From the NCBI RefSeq assembly GCF_900002405.1, contig NZ_LK995540.1, positions 34,400-98,399 of the forward strand: DNA of 64,000 bases, written 5' to 3'. The stretch comes from Actinomyces succiniciruminis (lineage in GTDB: Bacteria > Actinomycetota > Actinomycetes > Actinomycetales > Actinomycetaceae). Both the position numbers and the translations under genes were made by a program. The first letter of the stretch is position 1. Every line of letters starts with the position of its first letter. Positions 16,730 to 25,745 of the stretch are shown in pieces. Below the pieces are notes generated by a model, which saw only the letters and a list, made by a program, of their open reading frames with translations, ran no database searches and had not been told where the DNA came from.

Positions 16730-16985
16730 CAGTGGGAGCCGGGGTTGCCGTGCCGCTGTTGGCTGATGTCGCGGCTTCGGTGCAGGTGCGCGATGGGCGG
16801 CGCGCTCCTGGGGTGGCCGCCGCCGGGTAGCTGCGCCTGCGCGAACGGGATGACTTCGGCGTTTCATGGTGCTGCTGCCATATCGACCGACCTCGGTGCG
16901 TAACTTCCACCGACCTCGGCACGTAACTTCCGCCGACCTCGGCGTGTGGGGGCGGGGGCACAAGCGGCTTCGCAAGTCGGTGCGC
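16730..16985. other. Non-coding stretch carrying an inverted family A repeat
   Basis: No convincing gene. Family A 23-bp units lie on the minus strand at about 16881-16945: three copies of CCGACCTCGG separated by GTAACTTCC linkers, ending in the same GTCGATATGG sequence that ends the copy at 56815. Confidence 0.7.
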
Positions 16986-17017
16986 AAGTGTTGCGCAAAA
17001 CTTGTGCTGACTATAAC
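16986..17017 (+). promoter_or_regulatory. Probable LacI operator and promoter of the dextran locus
   Basis: AAGTGTTGC-GCAAAACTT (16986-17003) is an 18-bp palindrome with one mismatch per arm, centred on TGCGCA. TATAAC (17012-17017) fits a -10 box, so the palindrome covers the -35 region, as expected for a repressor site. Confidence 0.6.
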
Positions 17018-17093
17018 CTTCTGTCCGACCGAACCGGGGCTCGCGCAGGAGACGGGCCCAACGGGTAGCACTCGGCTCGATGAGGAGTTTGGA

Positions 17094-18728
17094 ATGATGA
17101 AGACGTCTCGACGGGGCTTCCTGGCGCTGGGCACCGTGGCCACCGCCGCCGCCGGCTTGGCCGCCTGCTCGGGTGGCGGCAGCAGCACCACCGCCGACGG
17201 CAAGCCGATCGTGAAGGTGCAGGTGGTCAAGGACTCCCGCACCGCCAAGATGTCCGAGCTCGCCTGGACCAAGGACCTGGAGGAGGCGGCGGGCTGCTCG
17301 ATCCAGTGGTTGGAGACGCCGTCGGCCTCCTGGGATCAGCAGAAGAAGGCCTCGCTCGCCGCGGGCGACGTCGCCGACATCACCATCGGCGGCTTCGGCT
17401 CCGGCGACATGGCGGACTTCGGCAGCCTGTTCATGGACCTCAAGCCCGAGCTCGGCTCCCTGCCCAACGTGCAGGCCATGTTCGACGCCGAGCCCTACGC
17501 CCAGGTGGTCTCTACCACCACCGACGGCAAGATCCTGGGCACCCCCTCCGTGGCGGGCTCCATCACCGCCCGCTCCTCCAACCACATGTTCATCAACAAG
17601 CAGTGGCTGGACAACCTGGGCCTCGAGGTCCCCACCACCTGGGACGAGCTGGAGACCGTGCTGGAGGCCTTCAAGGACGGCGACCCCACGGGCACCGGTG
17701 CGGACGTCATCCCGCTGGACTTCAACGCCCCCGGCACGGACGGATTCGGCCTGTTCAACCCCAACGTGCTGCTGTCCTCCCGCGGCATCACCGTCTCCTC
17801 CGGCGCCCTGGGCATGTACGCACAGGACGGCGTGGTCAAGAACTACCTCACCGATCCCGCCTACAAGGAGCTGATCGTCTTCCTACGGCGCCTGTGGGAG
17901 AAGGGGCTGATCTCCGAGGAGGCCTTCACCCACGACTGGTCCGCCTACACGTCCACCGCCAAGGGCGACGGGGACGTCGCCAAGGTCGGCGTGACCTGGA
18001 TGTGGACGCCGTCGGACATCTTCGGCTCCACCCTGGGGCCCCAGTACGTCACCATCCCGGCCCTGCAGGCCGAGGCCGGTCAGAGCGAGAAGACCGTGTG
18101 GACCTACAACGGCGACGACCTCGCCTACCTGGCGAACCGGGCCGTGGTCTCCGCCAACCCCACCAACAAGGAGGCCACGCTCGCCGTCGTCGACGCCTTC
18201 TACAGCGCCGACATGACCGTCCAGATGCGCTACGGCGCCTTCGACACCTGCGTGACGCGCAACGGCGACAACGACTACACCGTCCTGGAGCCGGCCGACT
18301 CCACCAAGAACGCCTCCGACTGGCAGTTCACCAACTCCCTGGCCGACGGCGCCCCCGGCTGGATCCGCCCCGACATGGTGCTGAACCTGCCCCCCGAGCA
18401 CACCGAGTACCGCGAGGTCGACGCCGTCTACGACGACGATTACGCCAACATCGACCTCAACGAGGACGTGCTGTACGCCAACATGCCCACCACTCCGGAG
18501 CAGTCGCGCACGCTGTCGAAGAACGCCACCGGCATCAACCAGAACGCCATGAGCAAGTTCGCGCAGTGGATCACCCAGGGCGGCGTCGAGGACGAGTGGG
18601 ACGACTACGTCGCCAGCCTCGAGGCCAACAACCTCGCCGAGTCGATTGCCGTCCAGCAGGAGATCTACGACTCCTACAAGGCCCAGATGGACGAGCTGGG
18701 CGTGGACCTGAACTCGCTGAGCCAGTAA
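17094..18728 (+). CDS. Sugar ABC transporter solute-binding lipoprotein (LplA-like)
   Basis: Predicted 544-aa extracellular family-1-type binding protein. The signal sequence has a Tat-like KTSRRGFLAL and a LAAC lipobox, so it should be lipid-anchored. The length and permease partners resemble the LplA/YtcQ subgroup for oligosaccharides. GAGGAG precedes ATG 17094; a second ATG follows at once. First gene of the locus, preceded by the putative LacI operator and followed by a hairpin and the dextranase gene. The probable ligand is an isomalto-oligosaccharide, inferred from the neighbouring enzymes only. Confidence 0.87.
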   Translation: MMKTSRRGFLALGTVATAAAGLAACSGGGSSTTADGKPIVKVQVVKDSRTAKMSELAWTKDLEEAAGCSIQWLETPSASWDQQKKASLAAGDVADITIGGFGSGDMADFGSLFMDLKPELGSLPNVQAMFDAEPYAQVVSTTTDGKILGTPSVAGSITARSSNHMFINKQWLDNLGLEVPTTWDELETVLEAFKDGDPTGTGADVIPLDFNAPGTDGFGLFNPNVLLSSRGITVSSGALGMYAQDGVVKNYLTDPAYKELIVFLRRLWEKGLISEEAFTHDWSAYTSTAKGDGDVAKVGVTWMWTPSDIFGSTLGPQYVTIPALQAEAGQSEKTVWTYNGDDLAYLANRAVVSANPTNKEATLAVVDAFYSADMTVQMRYGAFDTCVTRNGDNDYTVLEPADSTKNASDWQFTNSLADGAPGWIRPDMVLNLPPEHTEYREVDAVYDDDYANIDLNEDVLYANMPTTPEQSRTLSKNATGINQNAMSKFAQWITQGGVEDEWDDYVASLEANNLAESIAVQQEIYDSYKAQMDELGVDLNSLSQ

Positions 18729-18763
18729 CGGTCTCGGCTCCGACACACCTGAAGGCGGGCGGC

Positions 18764-18790
18764 CGGGCGGTGGGGAGACCCCGCCACCCG
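18764..18790 (+). terminator. Intercistronic hairpin between binding protein and dextranase genes
   Basis: CGGGCGGTGGGG and CCCCGCCACCCG pair over 12 bp (two G-U) around AGA. It probably trims or partly terminates the message so that the binding protein is made in excess. Confidence 0.5.
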
Positions 18791-18863
18791 GGCGGACCCA
18801 CCGGCTGAGCCGCCGACCGCGCGGCAGACCCGGCCGTCCGCCTCCCTGAAGAAGGAGAAACCC

Positions 18864-21851
18864 ATGCAACAGCAACGCCCCGCTCCCGCGCGCGCAGTGC
18901 TCAAGGCCTGCGCCCTCGCCCTGGCCTGCGCCATGGCCCTCACCGGCTGCATGAAGCCGCACCCGCACGCCGGCGGCCGGCCGACCCCCGCCGCGTCCGC
19001 CACCCCCGCCGACTCCGGATCCATCATCACGCCCGCCGACGGCGCCTCCGCCGCCCCCGTCGACGCCCGCACCGAGGCGGTGCGCACCTGGAGCCACGCC
19101 AACGGCGTGAAGAACGCCGAGGGCGTCGTCGCCGCCGACGAGGTGCGCCAGTCGCCGTACTACACGGTGCGGGTCGCCCCCGCCAGCAACCCACAGGACG
19201 CCCAGGAGTCCTTCACCTACCTGTCCATCCCGCGCAACGGGGAGGGCAAGCGCGGCTACACCGGCCCCGACGGCGCCGAGTTCGCCGCCGACGCCGGGGC
19301 CAGCATGTCCTGGTCCACCTTCGAGTACGCCGCCGACGTCGTCGTCGACGTCACCCTGAACACCGGGGCGACCATCGCCTCCGCCGACGAGGTGACCATC
19401 CGCCCCACCTCCCTGAACCTGGACAAGACGCTGGTGGACGACCACACCGTCCGCGTCACGGTGCCCGCCTCCGCCGAGGGGCTGCGCTTCTCGGTGGACT
19501 TCGACCCCGAGCTCATGACCGTGTACGCCGACTCCTCCGGCCTGACCACGCAGGCGGACGGCAACGCGGTGATCGAGACCGAGCCGCGCAACTCCCTGGT
19601 CGTCTTCGCCCAGCCGCCCGCCCCCGCCGACACGGTCCCCACCGCGGCCGACGGCACCATCGAGTACGTCGAACCGGGCGAGATCAAGGACCTGGACTCC
19701 ACCACGGCGGAGATCCTCTACTTCGGGCCCGGCACCTACTGGATGGGCGCGAGCTACCGGGCCATGCTGCCCGAGAACGTCCGCTGGGTGTACCTGGCGC
19801 CGGGCGCCTTCGTCAAGGGCGCCTTCCGCTTCACCGACCCCACCGACGCCGACGGCGGCCAGACCGACTACCGGGTCACCGGCTACGGGGTCCTGTCCGG
19901 CGAGCAGTACCCCTACGAGTCGGATACCGCCAACAACTACCTGCACAAGGAAGCGGACAACTGCCACGCCACCTGCGTGAAGATGCTGCAGTTCGGCTCC
20001 TCCGACGCCGAGCAGCGGCTCCGACTGCAGGGCGTGACCGTCAAGGAGCCGCCGTACCACTCCTTCGTGGTCTACGGCAACGAGGACGCCTTCCACATGG
20101 ACGTGTCCAACTACCAGCAGGTGGGCGGCTGGTACTGGCAGACCGACGGCATCGAGCTGTACTCCGGCTCCACCATGCGCAACACCTTCTTCCACGCCAA
20201 CGACGACGTCCTCAAGCTCTACCACTCGCAGGTGTCGGTCCGTGACACCGTGGTGTGGAAGAACGAGAACGGGCCGGTGATCCAGTGGGGCTGGTCGCCG
20301 TTGAACATCGACGGCGTGGAGGTGGACTCCACCGAGATCATCCACAACCGCATGTACTCCGGCAGCGTCGGCAACAACACCTGCGTCTTCAACTCCTCCT
20401 CCCACTGGAAGGCGCCGAGCGCAACCAACACCGCCGACCCCACCAAGACGGTGCGCAACCTGCGGTTCACCAACACCACGGTTGAAGGCAGCGTCAACTG
20501 CGCCATGCGCATCTACGCCCTGTCCAACACCGAGAACGTCGAGATCGACGGCTTCCACATCGACGCCTGGGGCGGGCAGGACCCCTACCTGCAGCAGAGC
20601 GTGCTCAAGCTGCTGACCAACGCCGACGGCGAAAAGGTCACCCTAGGCAACGAGGTCACGGACCACAACGGCCTGTACCTGCACAACTACACGGTCGGCG
20701 ACGAGGCGATCATCAAGGCCGGCGACAACTGGGCCAGCTACGAGACCGGCAGGCTCAACTTCGACGCCGAGGCCTGGGACGGCTGGAACGCCGAGGCCGA
20801 CGGCCAGCCCCAGGGGCCGGCTCCGGCACTGACCGTAAGCGGCCTGCAGGACGGCGCCACCCTCGCCTCCCGGCAGGTGCAGCTGACCGGAACCACCGAC
20901 GCCGCCCGCGTCGTCGTCACCGTCAACGGCCAGTCGCAGGACGTTCCCGTGGCGGGAGACGCCTTCGACGCCACGGTAGAACTGACCGGGATCACCAACA
21001 CGGTGCGCGTGGCCGCCTACTCCGACGCCGGAGTGGCGAGTGTCGAGCGCTACGTGGTGCAGGCCTTCGGTGACGCCGTCGGCTCCCTGACGGATCCGCA
21101 GGGCGATGACGACGGGCCCGGCAGCTACACCTACCCGACCGACTCCGCCTTCGCGCCCGGGGGCTTCGACCTGACCGGCATGGGCGTCTACCGCGACGGC
21201 GACACGGTGCGCTTCGTGACCAGTGTCGCCAGCGAGGTCACCAACCCGTGGAGCGCCAACGGCATGAGCATCCAGCGGCTGAACCTCTACCTGCGCGCGG
21301 CCGGCGCCGCCGACGGGGCCGATACGGAGGATGCGGAAGTCACGCCGCTGCTGCCGGGGACCAACACCTTCGCCGCGGGCGCCTGGGACTTCGCGATCGT
21401 CGGCGACGGGCGCAACGAGGGCGCCGCCTACGGCCCCGGCGTGTACGACGCCGACGGCAACCGGGTGGGCCAGGTGGCGCTGACGGTGGTCGGCAACCGC
21501 ATCGTCCTCAGCGTCGACGCGAGTGTGCTGGGCGATCTGGACCTGGCCGAGGCGGGCTACCAGGTGTCCATGTACTCCTCCTCGGAGGACGGGGAGGCGG
21601 TCGGCAACGTCCGGCCCGTCTACTCGCCCGAGTGCTTCTCAGGGCAGACCTGCGAGGACTGGGTCGCCCAGTACCGCTTCGGCGGTGGCAAGGGCGAGCT
21701 CACGGGCCAGTCCCCCTACGACACCGACCTGACGGACTCCAACGCGATCGACATGATCACCGGCCAGGCCGACCAGGCAGAGGTGATGGACCTGAGCCGG
21801 GCGCGGATCGTCGCCCCCTACGTGACGCTGGTCGCGCCCAGGGCGGGATGA
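18864..21851 (+). CDS. Secreted GH49 dextranase with glucodextranase-type C-terminal modules
   Basis: Predicted 995-aa glycoside hydrolase family 49 enzyme (dextranase/isopullulanase type) that cleaves alpha-1,6 glucan by inversion. A signal sequence ends in LTGC, a lipobox. Catalytic Asp candidates are D428 in WQTDGIELY and D447/D448 in HANDDVLKLYHS; their spacing of 19 and 20 equals that of the three catalytic Asp residues known in fungal Dex49A. After the beta-helix, residues ~655-735 look like a glucodextranase B (Ig-like) domain and ~740-990 like the glucodextranase C-terminal module, a combination worth noting. AAGGAG precedes the ATG. It would supply oligosaccharides to the transporter encoded around it. 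Confidence 0.85.
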   Translation: MQQQRPAPARAVLKACALALACAMALTGCMKPHPHAGGRPTPAASATPADSGSIITPADGASAAPVDARTEAVRTWSHANGVKNAEGVVAADEVRQSPYYTVRVAPASNPQDAQESFTYLSIPRNGEGKRGYTGPDGAEFAADAGASMSWSTFEYAADVVVDVTLNTGATIASADEVTIRPTSLNLDKTLVDDHTVRVTVPASAEGLRFSVDFDPELMTVYADSSGLTTQADGNAVIETEPRNSLVVFAQPPAPADTVPTAADGTIEYVEPGEIKDLDSTTAEILYFGPGTYWMGASYRAMLPENVRWVYLAPGAFVKGAFRFTDPTDADGGQTDYRVTGYGVLSGEQYPYESDTANNYLHKEADNCHATCVKMLQFGSSDAEQRLRLQGVTVKEPPYHSFVVYGNEDAFHMDVSNYQQVGGWYWQTDGIELYSGSTMRNTFFHANDDVLKLYHSQVSVRDTVVWKNENGPVIQWGWSPLNIDGVEVDSTEIIHNRMYSGSVGNNTCVFNSSSHWKAPSATNTADPTKTVRNLRFTNTTVEGSVNCAMRIYALSNTENVEIDGFHIDAWGGQDPYLQQSVLKLLTNADGEKVTLGNEVTDHNGLYLHNYTVGDEAIIKAGDNWASYETGRLNFDAEAWDGWNAEADGQPQGPAPALTVSGLQDGATLASRQVQLTGTTDAARVVVTVNGQSQDVPVAGDAFDATVELTGITNTVRVAAYSDAGVASVERYVVQAFGDAVGSLTDPQGDDDGPGSYTYPTDSAFAPGGFDLTGMGVYRDGDTVRFVTSVASEVTNPWSANGMSIQRLNLYLRAAGAADGADTEDAEVTPLLPGTNTFAAGAWDFAIVGDGRNEGAAYGPGVYDADGNRVGQVALTVVGNRIVLSVDASVLGDLDLAEAGYQVSMYSSSEDGEAVGNVRPVYSPECFSGQTCEDWVAQYRFGGGKGELTGQSPYDTDLTDSNAIDMITGQADQAEVMDLSRARIVAPYVTLVAPRAG

Positions 21852-21854
21852 CGG

Positions 21855-21897
21855 GTGGTGCGGGCGGGTAGTTCCTCCGCCCCCGCCCGCACCACCT
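21855..21897 (+). terminator. Strong hairpin after the dextranase gene
   Basis: GGTGGTGCGGGCGGG (21855-21869) pairs perfectly with CCCGCCCGCACCACC (21883-21897), a 15-bp stem with a 13-nt loop. Genes continue in the same direction, so it may be a partial terminator or RNA-stability element. Confidence 0.65.
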
Positions 21898-21991
21898 CCT
21901 CTGCGGCCGGCGCCGACAGGGCGGGCCGCAGCCGCCCACCCCGGCGGCTACGCACACGCATAGACAGCACAGAAAGAACAGACAGACTTTA

Positions 21992-23806
21992 ATGACCACG
22001 ATCCAACGCGCACCGCTTCCGCAGGGCCACTCCAACGGCGCCGAACCCCACCCCTGGTGGGCCAACGCCGTCGTCTACCAGGTGTACCCGCGCTCCTTCC
22101 AGGACTCCAACGGCGACGGCTACGGCGACCTGCCCGGCCTGATCTCCCGCCTGGACTACCTGGCCGAGCTCGGCGTCGACGTGATCTGGCTCAGCCCCGT
22201 GTACGTCTCCCCGCAGGAGGACAACGGCTACGACATCGCCGACTACCAGGACATCGACCCGATGTTCGGCACGCTGGCGGACATGGACGCGCTGATCGCC
22301 GCCGCCCACGCGCGGGGCATCAAGATCGTCATGGACCTGGTGGCCAACCACACCTCCGACGAGCACGCCTGGTTCCAGGCCTCGCGCGCCGGCGACGCCG
22401 ACTACGCGGACTTCTACTGGTGGCAGCCGGCCCGTGAGGGGAAGGTGCCGGGAACGCCCGGCGCCGAGCCCAACGATTGGGGCTCCCTGTTCGGCGGACC
22501 CGCCTGGACCTGGGATCCCCAGCGCCAGGCCTACTACCTGCACCTGTTCTCTCCCAAACAGCCGGACCTGAACTGGGAGAACCCGCGCGTACGCGAGGCC
22601 ATCTACAAGATGATGAACTGGTGGATGGACCGGGGCGTGGACGGCTTCCGCATGGACGTGATCACCCTGATCTCCAAGCGGCTCGACGACGCCGGCCGCC
22701 TGCCCGGCACCCCCGGCTCCACCATCGAGGCCCTGCCCGCCGGTGACGACGGGTACTCCTCCGCCATCCCCTTCAGCGCCGACGGGCCGCGGCTGGAGGA
22801 GTTCCTGGCCCAGATGCGCCGGGAGGTGTTCGCCGGTCGGGACGGCTTCCTCACCATCGGCGAGGCCATCGGCGTCGACTCCGCGCGCGCCGGACAGATC
22901 ACCGACCCCGCCCGCGGGGAGCTGGACATGCTGTTCCTGTTCGATCACACCGGCATCGACCAGGGCGGACCCGCCGGCAAGTTCAGCCTGGTCCCCTGGA
23001 AGGTCTCCGACCTGCGCGGCGTGTTCGAGCGCTACGAGCGCGACACCGCCGAGCGCGGCTGGCCCAGCCTGTACTTCTGCAACCACGACCAGCCGCGCGT
23101 GGTCTCCCGCTGGGGCGACGACTCCACCCCGCAGCTGCGCGCCCGCTCCGCCAAGGCCCTGGCGCTGCTGCTGCACCTGCACCGCGGCACCCCCTTCATC
23201 TACCAGGGGGAGGAGCTGGGCATGACCAACGCCGGCTACACCAGCCTGGTGCAGTACCGCGACGTGGAGTCCGTCAACCTCTACGGCCAGCTGGTGCGCG
23301 ATGCCGGGGTGGTCAGCCATGAGGAGATGATGCGCGGCCTGGCGGCCATGAGCCGGGACAACGCCCGCACCCCCATGCAGTGGGACGACTCGCCCTTCGC
23401 CGGGTTCACCTCCCCGGGCGGTGTCGCCCCCTGGATCGACGTCAACGACAACCATGTGGAGCTCAACGCCCGGGCGCAGGTCGACGACCCCGACTCGGTG
23501 TTCTCCTTCTACCGGCGCCTGATCGAGCTGCGGCACACCGAACCGGTGGTGGCGTTGGGGGACTGGCGGGTGGTGGACCCCGACACCGAGGTCTACGCCT
23601 TCACCCGGCGCCTGGGGCGGGCGGGGCTGCTCGTCGTCGTGAACCTCTCCGGCCAGCGCGTGCAGCTGCCCGCCGCCAGCGCGGCCCTGATCGACCGGCC
23701 CGACCCGGAGCGGGTCCTGATCGCCAACGACGCCCCGGACGACGTCGTCGCCGCCCTGCGAGCGGGACGGCTCGAGCCCTGGTCCGCGCTCGCCTACCGG
23801 ATCTGA
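21992..23806 (+). CDS. GH13 oligo-1,6-glucosidase / dextran glucosidase
   Basis: Predicted 604-aa cytoplasmic alpha-glucosidase of family GH13 (subfamily 31-like) that removes glucose from isomalto-oligosaccharides. Landmarks are VVYQVYPRSFQDSNGDGYGD at the start, DLVANHTSDEH, nucleophile D222 in GFRMDVI, acid/base E291 in LTIGEAIG, and D366 in CNHDQPR. The residue after the nucleophile is Val (V223), which in yeast isomaltase and bacterial DexB goes with alpha-1,6 preference. There is no signal peptide. The ribosome-binding site is weak. It follows the secreted dextranase and precedes the permeases, the logical end of the import route. Confidence 0.92.
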   Translation: MTTIQRAPLPQGHSNGAEPHPWWANAVVYQVYPRSFQDSNGDGYGDLPGLISRLDYLAELGVDVIWLSPVYVSPQEDNGYDIADYQDIDPMFGTLADMDALIAAAHARGIKIVMDLVANHTSDEHAWFQASRAGDADYADFYWWQPAREGKVPGTPGAEPNDWGSLFGGPAWTWDPQRQAYYLHLFSPKQPDLNWENPRVREAIYKMMNWWMDRGVDGFRMDVITLISKRLDDAGRLPGTPGSTIEALPAGDDGYSSAIPFSADGPRLEEFLAQMRREVFAGRDGFLTIGEAIGVDSARAGQITDPARGELDMLFLFDHTGIDQGGPAGKFSLVPWKVSDLRGVFERYERDTAERGWPSLYFCNHDQPRVVSRWGDDSTPQLRARSAKALALLLHLHRGTPFIYQGEELGMTNAGYTSLVQYRDVESVNLYGQLVRDAGVVSHEEMMRGLAAMSRDNARTPMQWDDSPFAGFTSPGGVAPWIDVNDNHVELNARAQVDDPDSVFSFYRRLIELRHTEPVVALGDWRVVDPDTEVYAFTRRLGRAGLLVVVNLSGQRVQLPAASAALIDRPDPERVLIANDAPDDVVAALRAGRLEPWSALAYRI

Positions 23807-23822
23807 CAGGAGGAGACCCTCA

Positions 23823-24773
23823 ATGACCACCCTTTCCACGGCGGTTTCCACACCGGCGTCGGCGCGTCGGCGCCCCGGCCTGTGGGCGCGGCTGCGCCAC
23901 CACCTGTCCCGCTACTGGCAGCTGTGGGTGATGGTGGCGCCGGCCATCGCTTTCATCGCCCTGTTCTGCTACGTGCCGATGTACGGGGTCCAGCTGGCCT
24001 TCCGCGAGTACGACATCACCAAGGGGCTCACCGGCGGGGAGTTCGTCGGCCTGGAGTACTTCCGCCAGTTCTTCCGCGACCCCATGTTCACCAGGATCAT
24101 CGGCAACACGCTGCGCATCAGCCTGTGGACCCTGGTGATGGGCTTCATCGCCCCGATCGTGCTGGCGCTGCTGATCAACCAGATCGCCTCCAAGCGCACC
24201 AAGAGCGCGGTGCAGACCATCACCTACATGCCCCACTTCATCTCCACGGTGGTCATGGTCTCCATGATCAACATCTTCCTGGCCCCGGGCACGGGCATGG
24301 TGGGGCGGCTCCTGGGCGGCACCAACCTCATGGGGGAGGCCTCCGCCTTCACCGGCGTGTACTGGGTCAGCGAGGTGTGGCAGCACGCCGGCTGGAACTG
24401 CATCATCTACCTGGCGGCGCTGTCCTCGGTGGATCCGGCCCTGTACGAGGCGGCCAAGCTCGACGGCGCCGGCCGGCTGCAGCTGATCCGCTACGTGGAC
24501 CTGCCGGCCATCCTGCCGACGGCGGGCATCCTGCTGATCCTGAACATGGGCTCTGTCCTGGGGGTCGGCTTCGAGAAGGTGTGGCTGATGCAGAACGCCC
24601 TGAACATCACCTCCTCGGAGGTGATCGCCACCTACACCTACCGGATCGGCATCCTGGGGAGTCAGTTCTCCTACTCCACCGCCATCGGCCTGTTCAACAG
24701 CGTCGTGAACTTCATCTTCCTCGTCGTCGCCAATGGCGTGGCCCGGCGCACCAGCAACACCAGCCTGTTCTAG
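23823..24773 (+). CDS. Sugar ABC transporter permease (LplB-like)
   Basis: Predicted 316-aa membrane subunit of a CUT1-type importer with six helices. The ATPase-coupling EAA loop is visible as YEAAKLDGAGRLQLIRYVDLP near residue 210. Closest in style to LplB/YtcP-system permeases that pair with long LplA-type binding proteins. AGGAGG precedes the ATG, 16 nt after the glucosidase stop. No ATPase gene is present in the locus, so an MsmK/UgpC-type ATPase encoded elsewhere must energise it. Confidence 0.92.
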   Translation: MTTLSTAVSTPASARRRPGLWARLRHHLSRYWQLWVMVAPAIAFIALFCYVPMYGVQLAFREYDITKGLTGGEFVGLEYFRQFFRDPMFTRIIGNTLRISLWTLVMGFIAPIVLALLINQIASKRTKSAVQTITYMPHFISTVVMVSMINIFLAPGTGMVGRLLGGTNLMGEASAFTGVYWVSEVWQHAGWNCIIYLAALSSVDPALYEAAKLDGAGRLQLIRYVDLPAILPTAGILLILNMGSVLGVGFEKVWLMQNALNITSSEVIATYTYRIGILGSQFSYSTAIGLFNSVVNFIFLVVANGVARRTSNTSLF

Positions 24774-24785
24774 AAGGGATGAGAC

Positions 24786-25745
24786 ATGAGCAAGTCAGTT
24801 TCCGCGCCGGCGCCTCGGGTCAAGGTGGCGTTGTCGGCGGAGAGCGGACGGCGGCGGCGCGGCCGCGGCTACCGCAAGCAGCCCATGGACCGGTTCATTG
24901 ACGCGGTCATCGCGGCGATCCTCGTGGTGATCGTCCTGGCCGTCATCTACCCGGTGTGGTTCATCGTCATCGCCTCCTTCTCCGACCCGACGCTGGTGTC
25001 CACCGGGCAGGTCACGCTCGTGCCCCGCGGCATCACCTTCAAGGGCTATGAGCAGATCCTGGCGGACTCGCGCATCTGGACCGGCTACCGCAACACGCTG
25101 CTGTACTCCTTCCTGGGCACCGCCGTGAACCTGGTGGTGACGCTGCCGGCGGCCTTCGCCATGTCCCGCCGGGAGTTCCGCCCGCGCCGGGTGATCATGT
25201 TCTTCTTCGCCTTCACCATGTTCTTCTCCGGCGGGCTCATTCCCAGCTACCTGCTCATGCGGCAGCTGGGGCTGCTGAACTCCATGTGGGTGTTCATCCT
25301 CCCGGGCGCCTTCAGCGTGTTCAACATGATCATCGCCCGCTCCTTCTTTGAGAACTCGATACCGGAGGAGCTGCGGGACGCCGCCCAGGTGGACGGGCTG
25401 TCCTACTTCGGGTTCTTCTTCCGCATCGTGATTCCGCTGTCGGGCGCCATCATCGCGGTGATCGGCCTGTACTACTTCGTGGGGCACTGGAACGACTACT
25501 TCACCGGCCTGGTCTACATCCACAACCAGGAGCTCCAGCCCCTGCAGAACGTGCTACAGATGATCCTGCTGGCCAACCAGACCCAGGCCGGCTCGGCGGG
25601 CATGAGCGCCCTGCAGTCGCAGAACTTCGCCGACCAGATCAAGTTCGGCGTCATCATCGTCTCCACGGTGCCGCTGCTGATCATCTATCCGTTCCTGCAG
25701 AAGTACTTCAACAAGGGCGTCATGATCGGGGCGGTGAAGGGCTGA
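24786..25745 (+). CDS. Sugar ABC transporter permease (LplC/YtcP-like)
   Basis: Predicted 319-aa second membrane subunit. A basic N terminus is followed by six helices, and the EAA loop reads LRDAAQVDGLSYFGFFFRIVIP near residue 200. The C terminus KYFNKGVMIGAVKG is typical of this permease class. AAGGGATGAG precedes the ATG. Its stop overlaps the start of the DUF624 gene by one base, so the two are translationally coupled. Confidence 0.92.
   Translation: MSKSVSAPAPRVKVALSAESGRRRRGRGYRKQPMDRFIDAVIAAILVVIVLAVIYPVWFIVIASFSDPTLVSTGQVTLVPRGITFKGYEQILADSRIWTGYRNTLLYSFLGTAVNLVVTLPAAFAMSRREFRPRRVIMFFFAFTMFFSGGLIPSYLLMRQLGLLNSMWVFILPGAFSVFNMIIARSFFENSIPEELRDAAQVDGLSYFGFFFRIVIPLSGAIIAVIGLYYFVGHWNDYFTGLVYIHNQELQPLQNVLQMILLANQTQAGSAGMSALQSQNFADQIKFGVIIVSTVPLLIIYPFLQKYFNKGVMIGAVKG

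Noticed and set aside
17883-20558. An 891-codon open frame on the minus strand opposite the binding-protein and dextranase genes
   Set aside because: It is a Gly/Val/His-rich shadow frame of high-GC coding DNA; the plus strand shows real protein families with catalytic motifs.
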